A stretch of DNA of 64,000 bases from an uncultured Campylobacter sp. Its GTDB lineage: Bacteria > Campylobacterota > Campylobacteria > Campylobacterales > Campylobacteraceae. This document shows, piece by piece, positions 34,589 to 45,200 of this stretch (position 1 is its first letter; the number at the start of each line of letters is the position of its first letter). The stretch covers positions 62,001 to 126,000 of the forward strand of contig NZ_CALJPG010000022.1 in NCBI RefSeq assembly GCF_937980635.1. Reading direction: 5' to 3'. Made by a program: the position numbers and the translations under genes. Under the pieces are notes generated by a model, which saw only the letters and a list, made by a program, of their open reading frames with translations, was not told where the DNA came from and did not search any database.

Positions 34589-35836
34589 ATTCGCGCTGGC
34601 AAGACAAATGCAGGCGGACACCGCTCCCGCAGGCGCAAAGCCCTAATGCTTACGCTCGTTTTGCAGATCGTGGGACAAAAAATGCGGGCTTAAATTTTAA
34701 GCAGATAATAAAACGTGCTCGTATCTTTCGCGGGACAAAAAGTCTAAATTTTGAAATTTTTCTCTACACCGTCAGTATTCGGCGGAAAAATTCTGAGTGG
34801 GGTCATAGCCCCCCATCAAGAGAGCAGGTGGGCGCTATCAAATCCCCACAGCAGCGCGCCCGCAATAGATTATGACATAGGCGCGGGCAGGTACATAGGA
34901 TTTTAAGCAAATAGTTATCAAGACCGAGCCGAAATTGCGCGCGAAACTTAAACGGCTCACGTCTAAATTTTCACAGTTTCCTTAAGCGAAAACGGACAAA
35001 TTCGCGTCATTTTTGCCGCTTGAAACTTAAACTTAATTTTCACGGCTCTTTCAAATGCCTATTTTAGGGCGTTTTATAAAATTAACTATTGAAAATAATT
35101 CTTTTCAAAAATACGCATTTTCACGAAACTTGACCCCAGACCCCGCCCAGAACCTTAAACCGAATTCGCTTAAATTTTGATAGATTTTTTGCCGCAAATC
35201 CGCGCTCTGTCCCAAAAACGGAGCGGTGCACCCCCGAAAAACCCGCTTGCCGCCCCTCCCCCGTCGGTATTTCCTACTATCTGCTTTGCGAAGCTTCGTG
35301 CGCTGGTTCTCGCGCCAAGGTGCATACGTAAGCAGGCGGCGTTGGCGCTTGCCCGGCGCGGGCGCGCTTGCGGACGCTAGAGGGCTTCGGCTCGATCAAA
35401 GCGGCATGCCAAGCGCCATATACCGCTCACGAGCACAGCCCGGAGTGCCTAGACGTTTTAACAAGTCTATGTAGAGGGCGCTTGCCCGGCGTGGTTGCGA
35501 GGATCGCAAAAGCCGCCTGCTCCGTCCGTGTGGCGATGTTGCGCGGGCGAGTGCGCGGTTTTGCATGGGTTAAATTTGGCTGGATTTCGTTATTTGTGGC
35601 AGCGGGGTCGTTACGAATGTGTGCGGCGATTGGTGCGCCAATTCGCGCCCGGGCGCTGCATGATGAGCCGTATCGTCGTGACAGACCTAAAGCTCCGCGG
35701 CTATTTCATCTTTGATGAGCTCTTTGATCTTGTCAGCGAAGATAATTCTCTATTAAGGTTCACAAAGCTCGCACGCTTGAGTTTTTTTAAAAAAATGGAG
35801 TTATAGTATTCATCACTATCTTGCCTGAATTTATAG
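34589..35836. other. 1.25-kb phage stretch without a convincing gene
   Basis: Overlapping short frames occur at 34579-34875 and 35177-35806, but none has a ribosome binding site and their products look like shadow translation (Arg/Pro/Ala-rich). The left part has imperfect direct repeats: GAAACTTAAAC at 34943 and 35022, each followed by ATTTTCAC. The right part repeats GGCGCTTGCCCGGCG at 35344 and 35477. GC content rises sharply at 35160-35680. A packaging site, an integration region or decayed genes are all possible. Confidence 0.5.
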
Positions 35837-37870
35837 CTATGTAAAATTAGGGATATTTTTTTCTTTATTAATTATATTAATAAAGTCCGCATAAGATCTA
35901 TAAGCCCTTTCTATAAGCATATTATATTTTAAAACCTCTATATTATAACTTTTAAACACATCCATGTCGTCTTTTCTGAATTCAATGGTATTAGCACCAT
36001 TAACACCAGCGTCTTCTGAAATAATAAAGTATACTTTTATATCTCTGGGGTCTATCATTTTTAAGCTGCTATCGCTTTGCATTACAGCATCTTTATATTT
36101 TCGTATTTGATCTATCATTACTCCAGTAGTAACATTGGCGTGTCCTGTTGGTGTATTCTTTTTTAGTTCTACTATTATAGGATATGGTTCTTCTGCGACC
36201 TTTATTAATAGATCAATATAGTTTTTCTTAAGTTTATTGTTCTTATCAATAGCCTTTAAATATCTATTTTTAGTAATTTCAAAGCTTGTACTGGCATTTA
36301 AGTCCTGATTCCAGTGCGGGTTTATAAGCCAAGGATGTTTATGCAAATGGTTATTAAAGAAACTTTCTAATGTATTGTTTTCTTCCATCATTCTTTTTAA
36401 TTCATTAATAGCAGCGATTCTCTCTTTAACTAGTTCAAAAATATTTATTTCTTCGGAGCGCCCTATTTTAGACATAAGCTTATTTATAAGTTTGACATAA
36501 TTTTTATCAATCATATCTATTGAGGATAGGCTTTTTTGTATTTCTGAAAATTCTATATTATCCACAGTTCTAACTATAGAAGACACGATATTTTGGATTT
36601 CATTCTTCTGTATACCCTCGCTTTGATCTGCAAAAGACTTATTAATAAGCAACGCAAGCATTTTTTCATTCATCTCTCTTTTATCGTCACTTAACCCATC
36701 AAGCCATTTTTTATAGCTTTCGTTTTCTCTTATAAAATCTGGTAATTTTAAAACGGCTTCTTTTTGTCTGAAATTCGTCCAAAGTTCAGCAAATTTATTT
36801 CTTATTTTTCCTAGTATCTCTATAAATTCTTCAACATATTCATTTGACTGATCTAGTCCATCCCTGCTTGATGTTATCGGAACCTGCAAAATATCTAACA
36901 AAAAATCCGCATGAACTTCACCAACCAAGTATTGATTTGCCATTCTTGCACTACCGCTATTTTTAAAAATATTTTCATCGGCTATTTTCTTGTTTATATA
37001 TACGACAGTTGAATTGAAATTATAGTCTTTTGTTTGAAGTTGTCCGGGAGTTAGAACACTGCCAAACCAGCCTTTTAGTCCTTTGTTCTTCTCAAAATAG
37101 TCTTTTAAATCTTTGCTATTCGTATCATATTTTACTTTTTTGGTTTTATCTATATTTGGGAACATATCGTTGATTTCTTCTTCGTTATATCCAAAATAAA
37201 CAAGGAATTCTATATTTTTATAGTATTCGTGTGTTAGTAAGTCAACTTCCTCTCCATTTAAAAACACTTGAAATTTATCAATATGCGAAGCTATATAAAA
37301 TCTTCTGGATAGCTGTATACTTAAATTTTCATACGCATTTCTACTATTTCTTATAAGATCATCAATCTTAACTATAAAACCTGATTTGTATTTTGCGTAA
37401 TCCCTAAGCTCGCAGGGCAAATCATCAACAAAATCATAATCTACCGAGTGGGTTATTTCATCTTTTATAAAATCATCATATACTAATTCAAAAGTAAGCC
37501 ATTGTTTTGAGGATAACGTTTTTGTGTATACTTTATATTTTCCACCTAGACTAAATGCAGCGAGTTTTCCTATTCCTTTTTGCCCCATTGGAGCTCTTTC
37601 GCTTAGATTATTAAACGATTCTTCTATTTGTTTTTCTATACCTATAATCGCATATTTATGTTCTATCTCATCTAAAGACATCCCTTTTCCATTATCAATA
37701 ATATATATTTCTCTATTGCTTAGTTTGATATCAACTCTCGTTGCATATGCATCATATGAATTTGCAACTAACTCGGCTAGAGCTGGTGGATTACTGCTAT
37801 ACAAGTTTCTTCCTAAATGGGTAGCTACTCGCCCAGCAATAGAAAATTTAATTTGATTGTTACTAGCCAT
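35837..37870 (-). CDS. GHKL (MORC/Hsp90-like) ATPase with C-terminal PD-(D/E)xK-like domain; restriction partner of the methyltransferase
   Basis: A 677-residue protein. The N-terminal GHKL ATPase has an N-box ELVANSYDAYA (Asn37), DNGKGM at 59-64 and GQKGIGKLAAF at 96-106. A middle S5-like and helical part follows. Near 505 there is KHPWLINPHW, then IDLLIK and PIIVELKK (about 565), resembling the acidic-ExK core of a PD-(D/E)xK or DUF4263-type (Shedu-like) nuclease domain. MORC/MutL-like ATPases fused to nuclease domains beside methylases are a described class of restriction-modification partner. The gene overlaps the methyltransferase gene by eight bases and is strongly AT-rich, unlike the rest of the prophage. 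Confidence 0.82.
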   Translation of the reverse strand: MASNNQIKFSIAGRVATHLGRNLYSSNPPALAELVANSYDAYATRVDIKLSNREIYIIDNGKGMSLDEIEHKYAIIGIEKQIEESFNNLSERAPMGQKGIGKLAAFSLGGKYKVYTKTLSSKQWLTFELVYDDFIKDEITHSVDYDFVDDLPCELRDYAKYKSGFIVKIDDLIRNSRNAYENLSIQLSRRFYIASHIDKFQVFLNGEEVDLLTHEYYKNIEFLVYFGYNEEEINDMFPNIDKTKKVKYDTNSKDLKDYFEKNKGLKGWFGSVLTPGQLQTKDYNFNSTVVYINKKIADENIFKNSGSARMANQYLVGEVHADFLLDILQVPITSSRDGLDQSNEYVEEFIEILGKIRNKFAELWTNFRQKEAVLKLPDFIRENESYKKWLDGLSDDKREMNEKMLALLINKSFADQSEGIQKNEIQNIVSSIVRTVDNIEFSEIQKSLSSIDMIDKNYVKLINKLMSKIGRSEEINIFELVKERIAAINELKRMMEENNTLESFFNNHLHKHPWLINPHWNQDLNASTSFEITKNRYLKAIDKNNKLKKNYIDLLIKVAEEPYPIIVELKKNTPTGHANVTTGVMIDQIRKYKDAVMQSDSSLKMIDPRDIKVYFIISEDAGVNGANTIEFRKDDMDVFKSYNIEVLKYNMLIERAYRSYADFINIINKEKNIPNFT

Positions 37871-38903
37871 TTATATATCCTTCTAAATGTTTTAAGATGC
37901 TTTTACCTATATGCTCTCCTAGCTTAGGCGGAACGGCATTGCCTATTTGTTTGGCAATTTTGCGCATGCATATTTTTTCATTTTTGTCTATAAATTTATA
38001 TCCCATTGGAAACGACTGCAATAAGGCTCCTTCTCGTAAAGATATTGCCCTATCTTGCTCTGGATGTCCAAATCTACCTGTACCATAATTAATAAACTGC
38101 GTTGTAAGGGTGGGAGCAACATCATCCCAGCTCATTCTACCATATACCGACTTATAACTTTGCCCAGTTGCTTTTTTGTAACAATTAGGTAGAATTGCCT
38201 CGTCCCAGTCATGCCATGATCCACCAGGTTTGGATTGTTTGATTCTTTGAATATTTATATCTGTTAGCGTAGGGCTTATATGTAGCCTATCTTTTTTATT
38301 ATCAACTGCTCCGGCAACTATCTTATCAATTTTATATATCATATCCCTAACGGTTACTTTTTTAAATTTGGACTCTAAGAAATCAATATTCCCGAATTTA
38401 GATGCCAGAAGTAAAAGCCTCTTTCTTCTTTGTGCTACGCCATAATCGCTAGCATCATGAATCTTAAAATTTACGCTATAGCCTTGCGCTTTTAAATCGT
38501 CTACAAAATCAGCAAAAACCTTTTCTTTTTTAAGCTCTGGAACATTTTCCATTGAAACTATTTGAGGTGAAGTTTCTTTAATAAGTCTTAAAAAATCATA
38601 CAATAATCCCCAGTCTTTATGTAACGATCGATCTTTTTTATTTTTCTGGTGCGCTGAAAAAGGCTGGCAAGGAGCACAACCGACTAAAATTTTGATATTT
38701 GCGTCACCAAATAAATTATTGACTTCTTCGCCACCCACTTCACAAATGCTTCTGTGCAAAAATTTTCCATGATTATTTTGTTCATAGGCAAATTTGCAGC
38801 TTTCGTCAAAATCAATTCCAGCTACAACTTCAATGCCGGCCTGGCTGAGCCCATAGGTTAATCCACCTATACCACAAAATAGATCTACTGCAGATATTTT
38901 CAT
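37863..38903 (-). CDS. C5-cytosine DNA methyltransferase
   Basis: A 346-residue type II (Dcm-like) methylase. Motif I DLFCGIGGLTYG is at about residues 7-18. Motif IV GCAPCQPFS contains the catalytic Cys; motif VI is MENVPE, motif VIII is QRRKRLLLL, and motif X is GNAVPPKLGEHI near the end. The recognition sequence cannot be read from the gene. No Vsr endonuclease is present. With the overlapping GHKL-nuclease gene it forms a two-gene restriction-like unit inside the prophage, between the terminase and the late operon. Confidence 0.92.
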   Translation of the reverse strand: MKISAVDLFCGIGGLTYGLSQAGIEVVAGIDFDESCKFAYEQNNHGKFLHRSICEVGGEEVNNLFGDANIKILVGCAPCQPFSAHQKNKKDRSLHKDWGLLYDFLRLIKETSPQIVSMENVPELKKEKVFADFVDDLKAQGYSVNFKIHDASDYGVAQRRKRLLLLASKFGNIDFLESKFKKVTVRDMIYKIDKIVAGAVDNKKDRLHISPTLTDINIQRIKQSKPGGSWHDWDEAILPNCYKKATGQSYKSVYGRMSWDDVAPTLTTQFINYGTGRFGHPEQDRAISLREGALLQSFPMGYKFIDKNEKICMRKIAKQIGNAVPPKLGEHIGKSILKHLEGYING

Positions 38904-39274
38904 TTTTACCCACCGGTTTAAATGTTTAATTATAACTTGAAATAGCTTTTAAAATAATTATTTAAACATAATGTATCTAAAATCATCCAGACAACACGCC
39001 TTACGAATTTGCTCCTCCATGCCATTTAGGGAGCAATCTTTAGATTTCGTTTTATAGCGCCCAAGGAGGAGAGAGGACCCCTTGAGCGCGGTAATTGTAT
39101 GGAGGCGCGTCCTAAAAAATATAAACTCGCCGCCGCAGATATTGCAAGTCTAGCCGAACCCTCGCAAGCTCGCGGGGTTCACTCATCAACTCTCGGATTT
39201 AATTAGCCAATCCTCAGATGATGGCTGCGAGCGAGCCGCGGTTTACGAAGTCATAAACTCGCCGCGGCGGGCTA
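38904..39274. other. Gap upstream of the methyltransferase, downstream of the late operon
   Basis: About 370 bases without a gene. It contains the phage promoter-like motif at 39105-39130, reading toward the methyltransferase, and GC-rich sequence with short inverted repeats (GCTCGCGGGGTT; CCGCGG twice) just after the polyvalent-protein stop, which may end the late transcript. Confidence 0.5.
39105..39130 (-). promoter_or_regulatory. Phage promoter-like motif, copy 1
   Basis: On the minus strand it reads GAGTTTATATTTTTTAGGAC followed by GCGC. It shares the core TTAGGACGCG with AT-rich upstream flank with the copies at 56482 and 58286. It reads toward the methyltransferase gene 200 bases away. 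Its function is inferred only from repetition and position. Confidence 0.45.
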
Positions 39275-42200
39275 CTATTGTGAAAACTTCCCGATCTGCG
39301 GGCGGGAGATTAGCGCGGGATCGAATTTCTTAGGCGCGAATTTGCGCTGCTTTTTCTCGTCACGTAGCCGCTTGAGGCTCTGCACGTCAAACTCGAAGCC
39401 CTCCGCGTCCGCCACCTCTTTGAAAATTTCAAGCTTCCGATCGATCTGCTTCTGCTTTTCGGCTTTTTCCGAAGCGCTCATCTTTTCGAGTTTTTCATTG
39501 TGCTTGATCGCCTTTTCGACCTTGTCGGCGTCTTTGCTATCGGGCACTTTGACGTATTCGAGCTCCTCGCGCTGCTTGCGTAGCTTGCCGAGTTCGGCGT
39601 TGAGCTCCTTTTGCTGATTGAAGCGGCGCGCGCCCACGCCTCGCTTCAGGATGCCCGCGTATCCCAGCTCGTCCTTGTTGTAGTCTTTCGGCGCGAAATC
39701 TTTATCCCCCGTGATGTCGCTAAGAGCCTGCTCGCCGAGCTGCTGCCCGTATCTGCCGATCGTAAGCGTAGGTAGATAGTTTTTCGCAGCTTCTTTGACG
39801 CTCTTGGCGACTTTCACGGCCTTTGGATCGTCCTCGGATGTGATGTTGTAGCCCAGCGTCGATTTGCCGTTTGCGATATTGACTAGACCGCCCACGAAGC
39901 CCCAGCCGCCCTCAAAAACGTCGTCGAAACGGAAGCCGGGCGCGGCTCGTCCTGCGTTGAAATATGTATCGCTATCCCCTATCCTCGCCCACGCTTTGAG
40001 TCCGAAAACGTTAGGGAATTTCGAGCTTTGCGCCCATTTTGGCTTGGTTAGATTTTCCTTTTCGGTATCTGCGATAATCGAGCTTAGCGATAGCCCCGCG
40101 GCGTCCGCGGCGATAAAGGCCGCCTGCATCATCGCGAAACGATGCGGATTTTTGAGTATCGCCTTGATCACCATCGGCGTCGATTTGACGGAGTAGTGCA
40201 AAAACGGCATCAATCCCCACTTATCGCTCTTACGCAAGAAGCCGTTGAAATGGGTGCTGTAATCGACATAGTGATACTGCGCGTCGCTCATCGCCGCAGC
40301 AAGCTCCTTTTCGCTAAATTTGCTTAGATCTCCCGCAGCGTATCCTCGCTTTGCGGCGATCGCGTCAAGATTTTTCTTAAATCGCGCGATCTTGAAAATT
40401 TCATCCTCCCAAGCGTAAGCCTTTCTGGCCGCTCTGCCCACCGCCGAGCCCTCGCTCATGTAGATATTTTTGCCCGCGGTGCTTAGAAAATCCATAGCCT
40501 TGCCGACGATGCCGAAAGCCTCGGCGTCGTTTTTAGGCTTTAGCCCCTTGATCGCTCCCTCCAGATCGTCCATAGCGCTATCTAGTCCCAAGCGGCGCGC
40601 GAGCTTCCAATACTCCTGCCGCTGCTGCCGCCCCAAAAGCGCCCAGCTCGCAAGAGCCTTTTCATCGCCGTGCAAAAACGCCAGCACGGCATTGCTCGCG
40701 ACGTTGTAAACGTGCGTAAACGGGTTTTTGACCGTCACGTTCACCTTGATATGATCGATCAGAGGCTGCCAGTATTTCTCAAGCGCGCCGAGCTGTCCGC
40801 CCAGAGCCTGCGTGCTTTTCAGGGCTTCCGCCACCTCTTTTGGGACGTATTTGCCCCCGAGCGCGCCGAATTTCTTTATGCCGCCTCCGACCGTTTCGTC
40901 GCTGATCCGCACGTATTGCCCCTGCTTTGCGGCAGCAGGGATTTCGTCGAGCCCGAAGCGGTTTGCTATGCCCTCAAGCGCGCGGGCTTTGAGAAGCTGG
41001 GTGCGCTGCTTTGCGAGGGTGTTTGCGACTACGAAGCTGATGTCCGTGCGAAGCCCAAGAGCTCTTTTTTGCGCTTCGCTCAGGTCCTTGCGAGCGTAAA
41101 ATTTGCCTAGCGTCCTGCTTATTTTGCCGCGCTCATTTTGCATATACTCGTCATAGTAGTGTCCGATGTAATCGGTGAGCTTGTTCTCCTGCTTCAGCGC
41201 GCCTGCCTTGATGAGCTCGTTTGCGTTATGATCGATCGCATCGCGCAGTTTTTGATAGGTCGCTTGTAGCTCCTCAGGGAGATCAGTTTTAGCTATCTTT
41301 CCATCCAGAGCGTTAAACAGCTGCTCGCTTTGAGCGGCGTCAAATTTATCAAGATACTTCGCCGCAGTGCGAGCCTGCGCATTAATTGCCGCGCTCTCGC
41401 GGAAAAAGCTCTCAATCGCGCCGTCTATTTCGCGCTTTGCCGCGTTTCGCAGATCGAGGACGCTCATCCCTTTTTTCACCCAAGCGGGGGTATTTTCGCC
41501 CTCGAAGATGTGATCTACCGCGTTTTCATACTTATTGATCCCTTTTCGCCAAAGGGTATCGACAAACTGCGCCCACTTACCGTCCGCGCCGCCGTATGAT
41601 CCCAAAAGCGCATCCGTCTTTCCTAACAGATCGTTCATCGTAGGCATATCGGGGTTAAAAGGATCTGCCTGCCGCGCCGCGCGAGCATACTCTGCCTGAA
41701 GCTTTTCCTGCTCCTGCTTGCTTTTGTTAGCGATCTGCGCCGCAAAGCGCCTTTGATCGGCTTTTTTAAGAATCTGCTCCGCCTTGATCGGGTCTTTTTC
41801 GTTCAGAAATTTCGCCTTAGTCTCGAAGCTATAATTTTTCAGCGCCTCATCGTCGCCGAAGAGGCGATCGAACATCGTCTCGTTTGTGCGAATGCTCTCG
41901 TCGATGTGAGCTTTAGAATACGCGTTGATGCGCGCCCTGCCGCCCTCATCCATATCGATGAAGATCATCTGCTCGTCGCCGTTTTTGCCGCGCTTTTTGA
42001 ATGTGAAGCCGTCGCGGCTGATGTGGGTTAGCTTCGCGCCCGCGATGTCCTTTTTGAGCCGCGCGAGTTGGCTCTCGCTTAGGTTCGTCTGCACCCCTTG
42101 CGAGAGCGCGTCGAAATTGCCCGTCCTTACGGCATCCAGCACCTCGCCCGCGGTGTCGTGATCTTTGTAGCTGTCCTTGTAAATTTGCTCTACGCTCTGC

Positions 42201-45200
42201 TCTAGCTCCTGCTCGATGTTTGGGCGGCGCTTTTTGATCTCGCCCCCTATATTTTCGATCTCGCTTGCTCTGAATTTTAGCGGCTCCTCGTTTGCGTTCA
42301 CGCCGCCGTCTCGCAAAACGATCGTATCGTCCGGGCTAACGTCAAAGGTGCTGAGCGGGTCTTTCTGCGCTCTTGCGGCATCGTCCAAGCCTAGGCGCGT
42401 CTGCACATTTCGTGCCTCCGCTTCGCCGTGCAGCTTCGCGTAGTTTGCATCGCCGCCAGCACCGCCCGTTGCAAAGCCCTCTTTGCTCTGCACCCAGTGT
42501 TGGATCTCGTGCATCAGCGTGGATCTGTCTTTTAAATTTTTAAGGGCGATCGTGTTACTCTGAGGATCGAAATAGCCTAAATTATTGCCATTTTTTGAAT
42601 TTTGTGATATAATCTCTTCACCGTTCAAAGAGTGTTCTAAGGATTTTATATCACCAGAGCTTTGGGCGGTATATCTTACTTTCCCTTCTCTTATTAATAA
42701 TTCAAATTTACGTCCCGCCATAGGATAGTTTGATGTTACATCTATAGCTCCGTTGCGCTCTTTTGTTACTGAGGCAAATTTAACAACTCCTTTTTCATCC
42801 GTAAAAGCCTTGAAAAAGAAAGTCGTGTCTTCGAAATCTACTATAAAAGAGGGTTTTTCTAGGGTAGGCTTTATCAATCCAAGATACTTTTCCCTCCCCT
42901 TAATTTGCAGCTTTTTAAATTGAAACGAGCCGATATTAACCTCTCCTATTGGAGTTTGAGCTTTACCTTGCGGAAAATCGGCTTTAAAATTTTCAAAAGT
43001 ATATTCTTTTTTGACGAAAGGAGCCGCCTCTTTGGCGACGACGGATCGGTTGATCTGCCCGTCCTTTAGTAGGTATTTTTTCTCTAGCTCTTTTGCGAGC
43101 ATCGCGCTGGACGTCGTGCTGTGCTCGTGCCAATTTTGCAAATTTGCGTCATATCTGACCTTTGGGTTTTCGAATTCCATAGGCTTTTTAAGGTTTCTGT
43201 CAGAGTAAAAGGTTATAATGTCCTCAAAGTCCGCAGGTCGAGGTAATTCGGCCGTGTAAGGCGTCCCTGCGGACTTGTTACTTGCTACGAGCCTAAATCT
43301 CACCCCCTTGTCATCTTGCCATTCATAAACTCTAGCATTGCGTTTATTTATAAAAGGCTCTTTATACTTTGCTAAATATTTACGCATGCTCTCGCCTAAA
43401 TCTAAGAGCTCTTTTTTGCTTACATATCCTTCGCTGCCCTCATCGTTAAGGTGTCTTATTTTTATATGCTTTGCCCCCTCGCTTCTATCGCCTCTCGCAT
43501 ATCTTAAAGCTCCCTCTATTTGATCTAAGTCTTGTTTTACGTAGGTTGCTATTTTATTATTGTAGGTCACGTTATAGATGCCGCGCTTTTCTTTTTGCCC
43601 CGCATCCTTTGCAAGCATCGCACCGGACGGAGCGTCGCTTTGCATCTTTACGACTTTTACATCCCTAAGCTCGGGATAAGCCTTAAACAGCTCATCGTAC
43701 TTTAGCAGATTGCCGAGCTTGCCGCCGCTTTGAAATTTAGGGTTTAATTTGGCGTCGCCATCGCCGATCTCAAATTTCCAAGCGCCGTCTTTGTCCCGAA
43801 ACCAGCCTGTATCTCGCCAAATTTCTAACTCGTTTTTTCCCTCTTTCGCCATAGCCTGCGCTTTGCTTAACTTATCCGCTTTCACGGGGGCGTATTTCAG
43901 CTCGGCGTAGGCTTTCTCTCCTGCAAAAATTTGAGGCTCGAAGTCTAGCCCCGTCTTGTTTGCGACTTTGGTCTTGGCAAATTCTGCGGCGTTAAATAGC
44001 GTCGTTTTCGCGCGAGATTTGATCTCATCGCCTAGAGCCTGCGCGAAAAGATCGGGGCGGTCGTTTGCGAGCGCTGGATAGGTCTTTGCCTGCTTTGCGG
44101 CGTAGGCTTTCATACTTGCGCGGAAACCCTTTCGGATCACCGCGACGCCGCCGAGCCCGCCGATGAAGCCCACCGCAAATCTCTCGGGGCTAAATTTGCC
44201 CTCCTCGTCGGTAGCGTTAAGCGCGCCGCCGCTAAGCCCTCCCGCAAGATGAGAGGTGAGATTAACGTTTACGAAGCCCTTTTTCATATCCTCGCCGAGC
44301 TTTGCGCCTTGCTTGGTGGAGCCTGCGCCCTCTTTTGCCGCAAGATCGCCGCCTTGAGACTCGCTTTTTAGCGCTGCGTCGCCTTGATCTGCCGCATCTT
44401 GTGCTGAAACCACTCGCTGTTTTGAAGCTGCGGCATCAGCTGCGCTATCGCCTGAAGCGGCCCCGTATCGTCCCACGAGCTCATCGCCCGCGGCATTTTT
44501 TGCATCCTCGCCGCCGAGTATAGCAGCAGATCCGCGCTGCGATGATACCTGCGCATCGCCTCCCGGTCCCCGCTCCGCTCGGCTTGGAGTATCGCCGAGA
44601 TCAGAAACGCCCTTTGATACTCGCTCATCTTTTCCGCCAGCGCCTGCGCCGTTTGCGTCGGCTCCGCGATACGCCGCGTCTGCGTTTGCTTTGCCATTCT
44701 GTGCTCTCCTTATCTTGCCGTCTTTGATGATCCAATCTTTCATTTGATTGTTTACGATGTCGTCGTATTCGGCTTTTGCGACCTTGGCGTCGATATAGTT
44801 TTTTAGAAATTTTATATCCCCTTCGTCGTATGCCTGCATCGCCGCAGCCTGCACGTCGGGAGCGAAACCTTTGCTCGCCAAGCGCGCGCCGTATTGCTCG
44901 GTGGTGTAGGGGTGAGCTTTGATGTCGTTTTCCACCCGCCAAATGAAATTTTGCCCGGCATAGATCGGATCGACGTCCACTCCGTCGTTGTAGGCGCGGG
45001 TGTATTGAAGCTCCGCCTCCGTAGGTTTTATGCGCGAGTTTAGAAGCTCTCTCTGCGCCCGAGCGGAGAGGGTAGGATTTTCCTTTGCTATCTTTTCCGC
45101 CTCTCTTTGAATAGCCGCAAAGCGCTCTATGCCGTCCGCCCTCATCTGAGCTAGCTCGCTCGCGCGATCAGCGACGCGGCTTTGATACTCTCTCGCCCAT

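Noticed and set aside
34579..34875. 98-codon plus-strand frame overlapping the terminase stop
   Set aside because: Its product is Arg/Pro/Ser-rich and lacks domain features; the ATG overlaps the terminase stop but no ribosome binding site supports it.
35177..35806. Three overlapping plus-strand frames; one contains a stretch (EGFGSIKAACQAPYTAHEHS) loosely like a small terminase helix-turn-helix
   Set aside because: The similarity is weak, the frames shift, there is no start signal and the composition is GC-driven; I could not support a gene.
44368..44697. 109-codon frame inside the polyvalent protein gene on the same strand
   Set aside because: Shadow frame in the repetitive Ala-rich linker region; the main frame continues through it without interruption.
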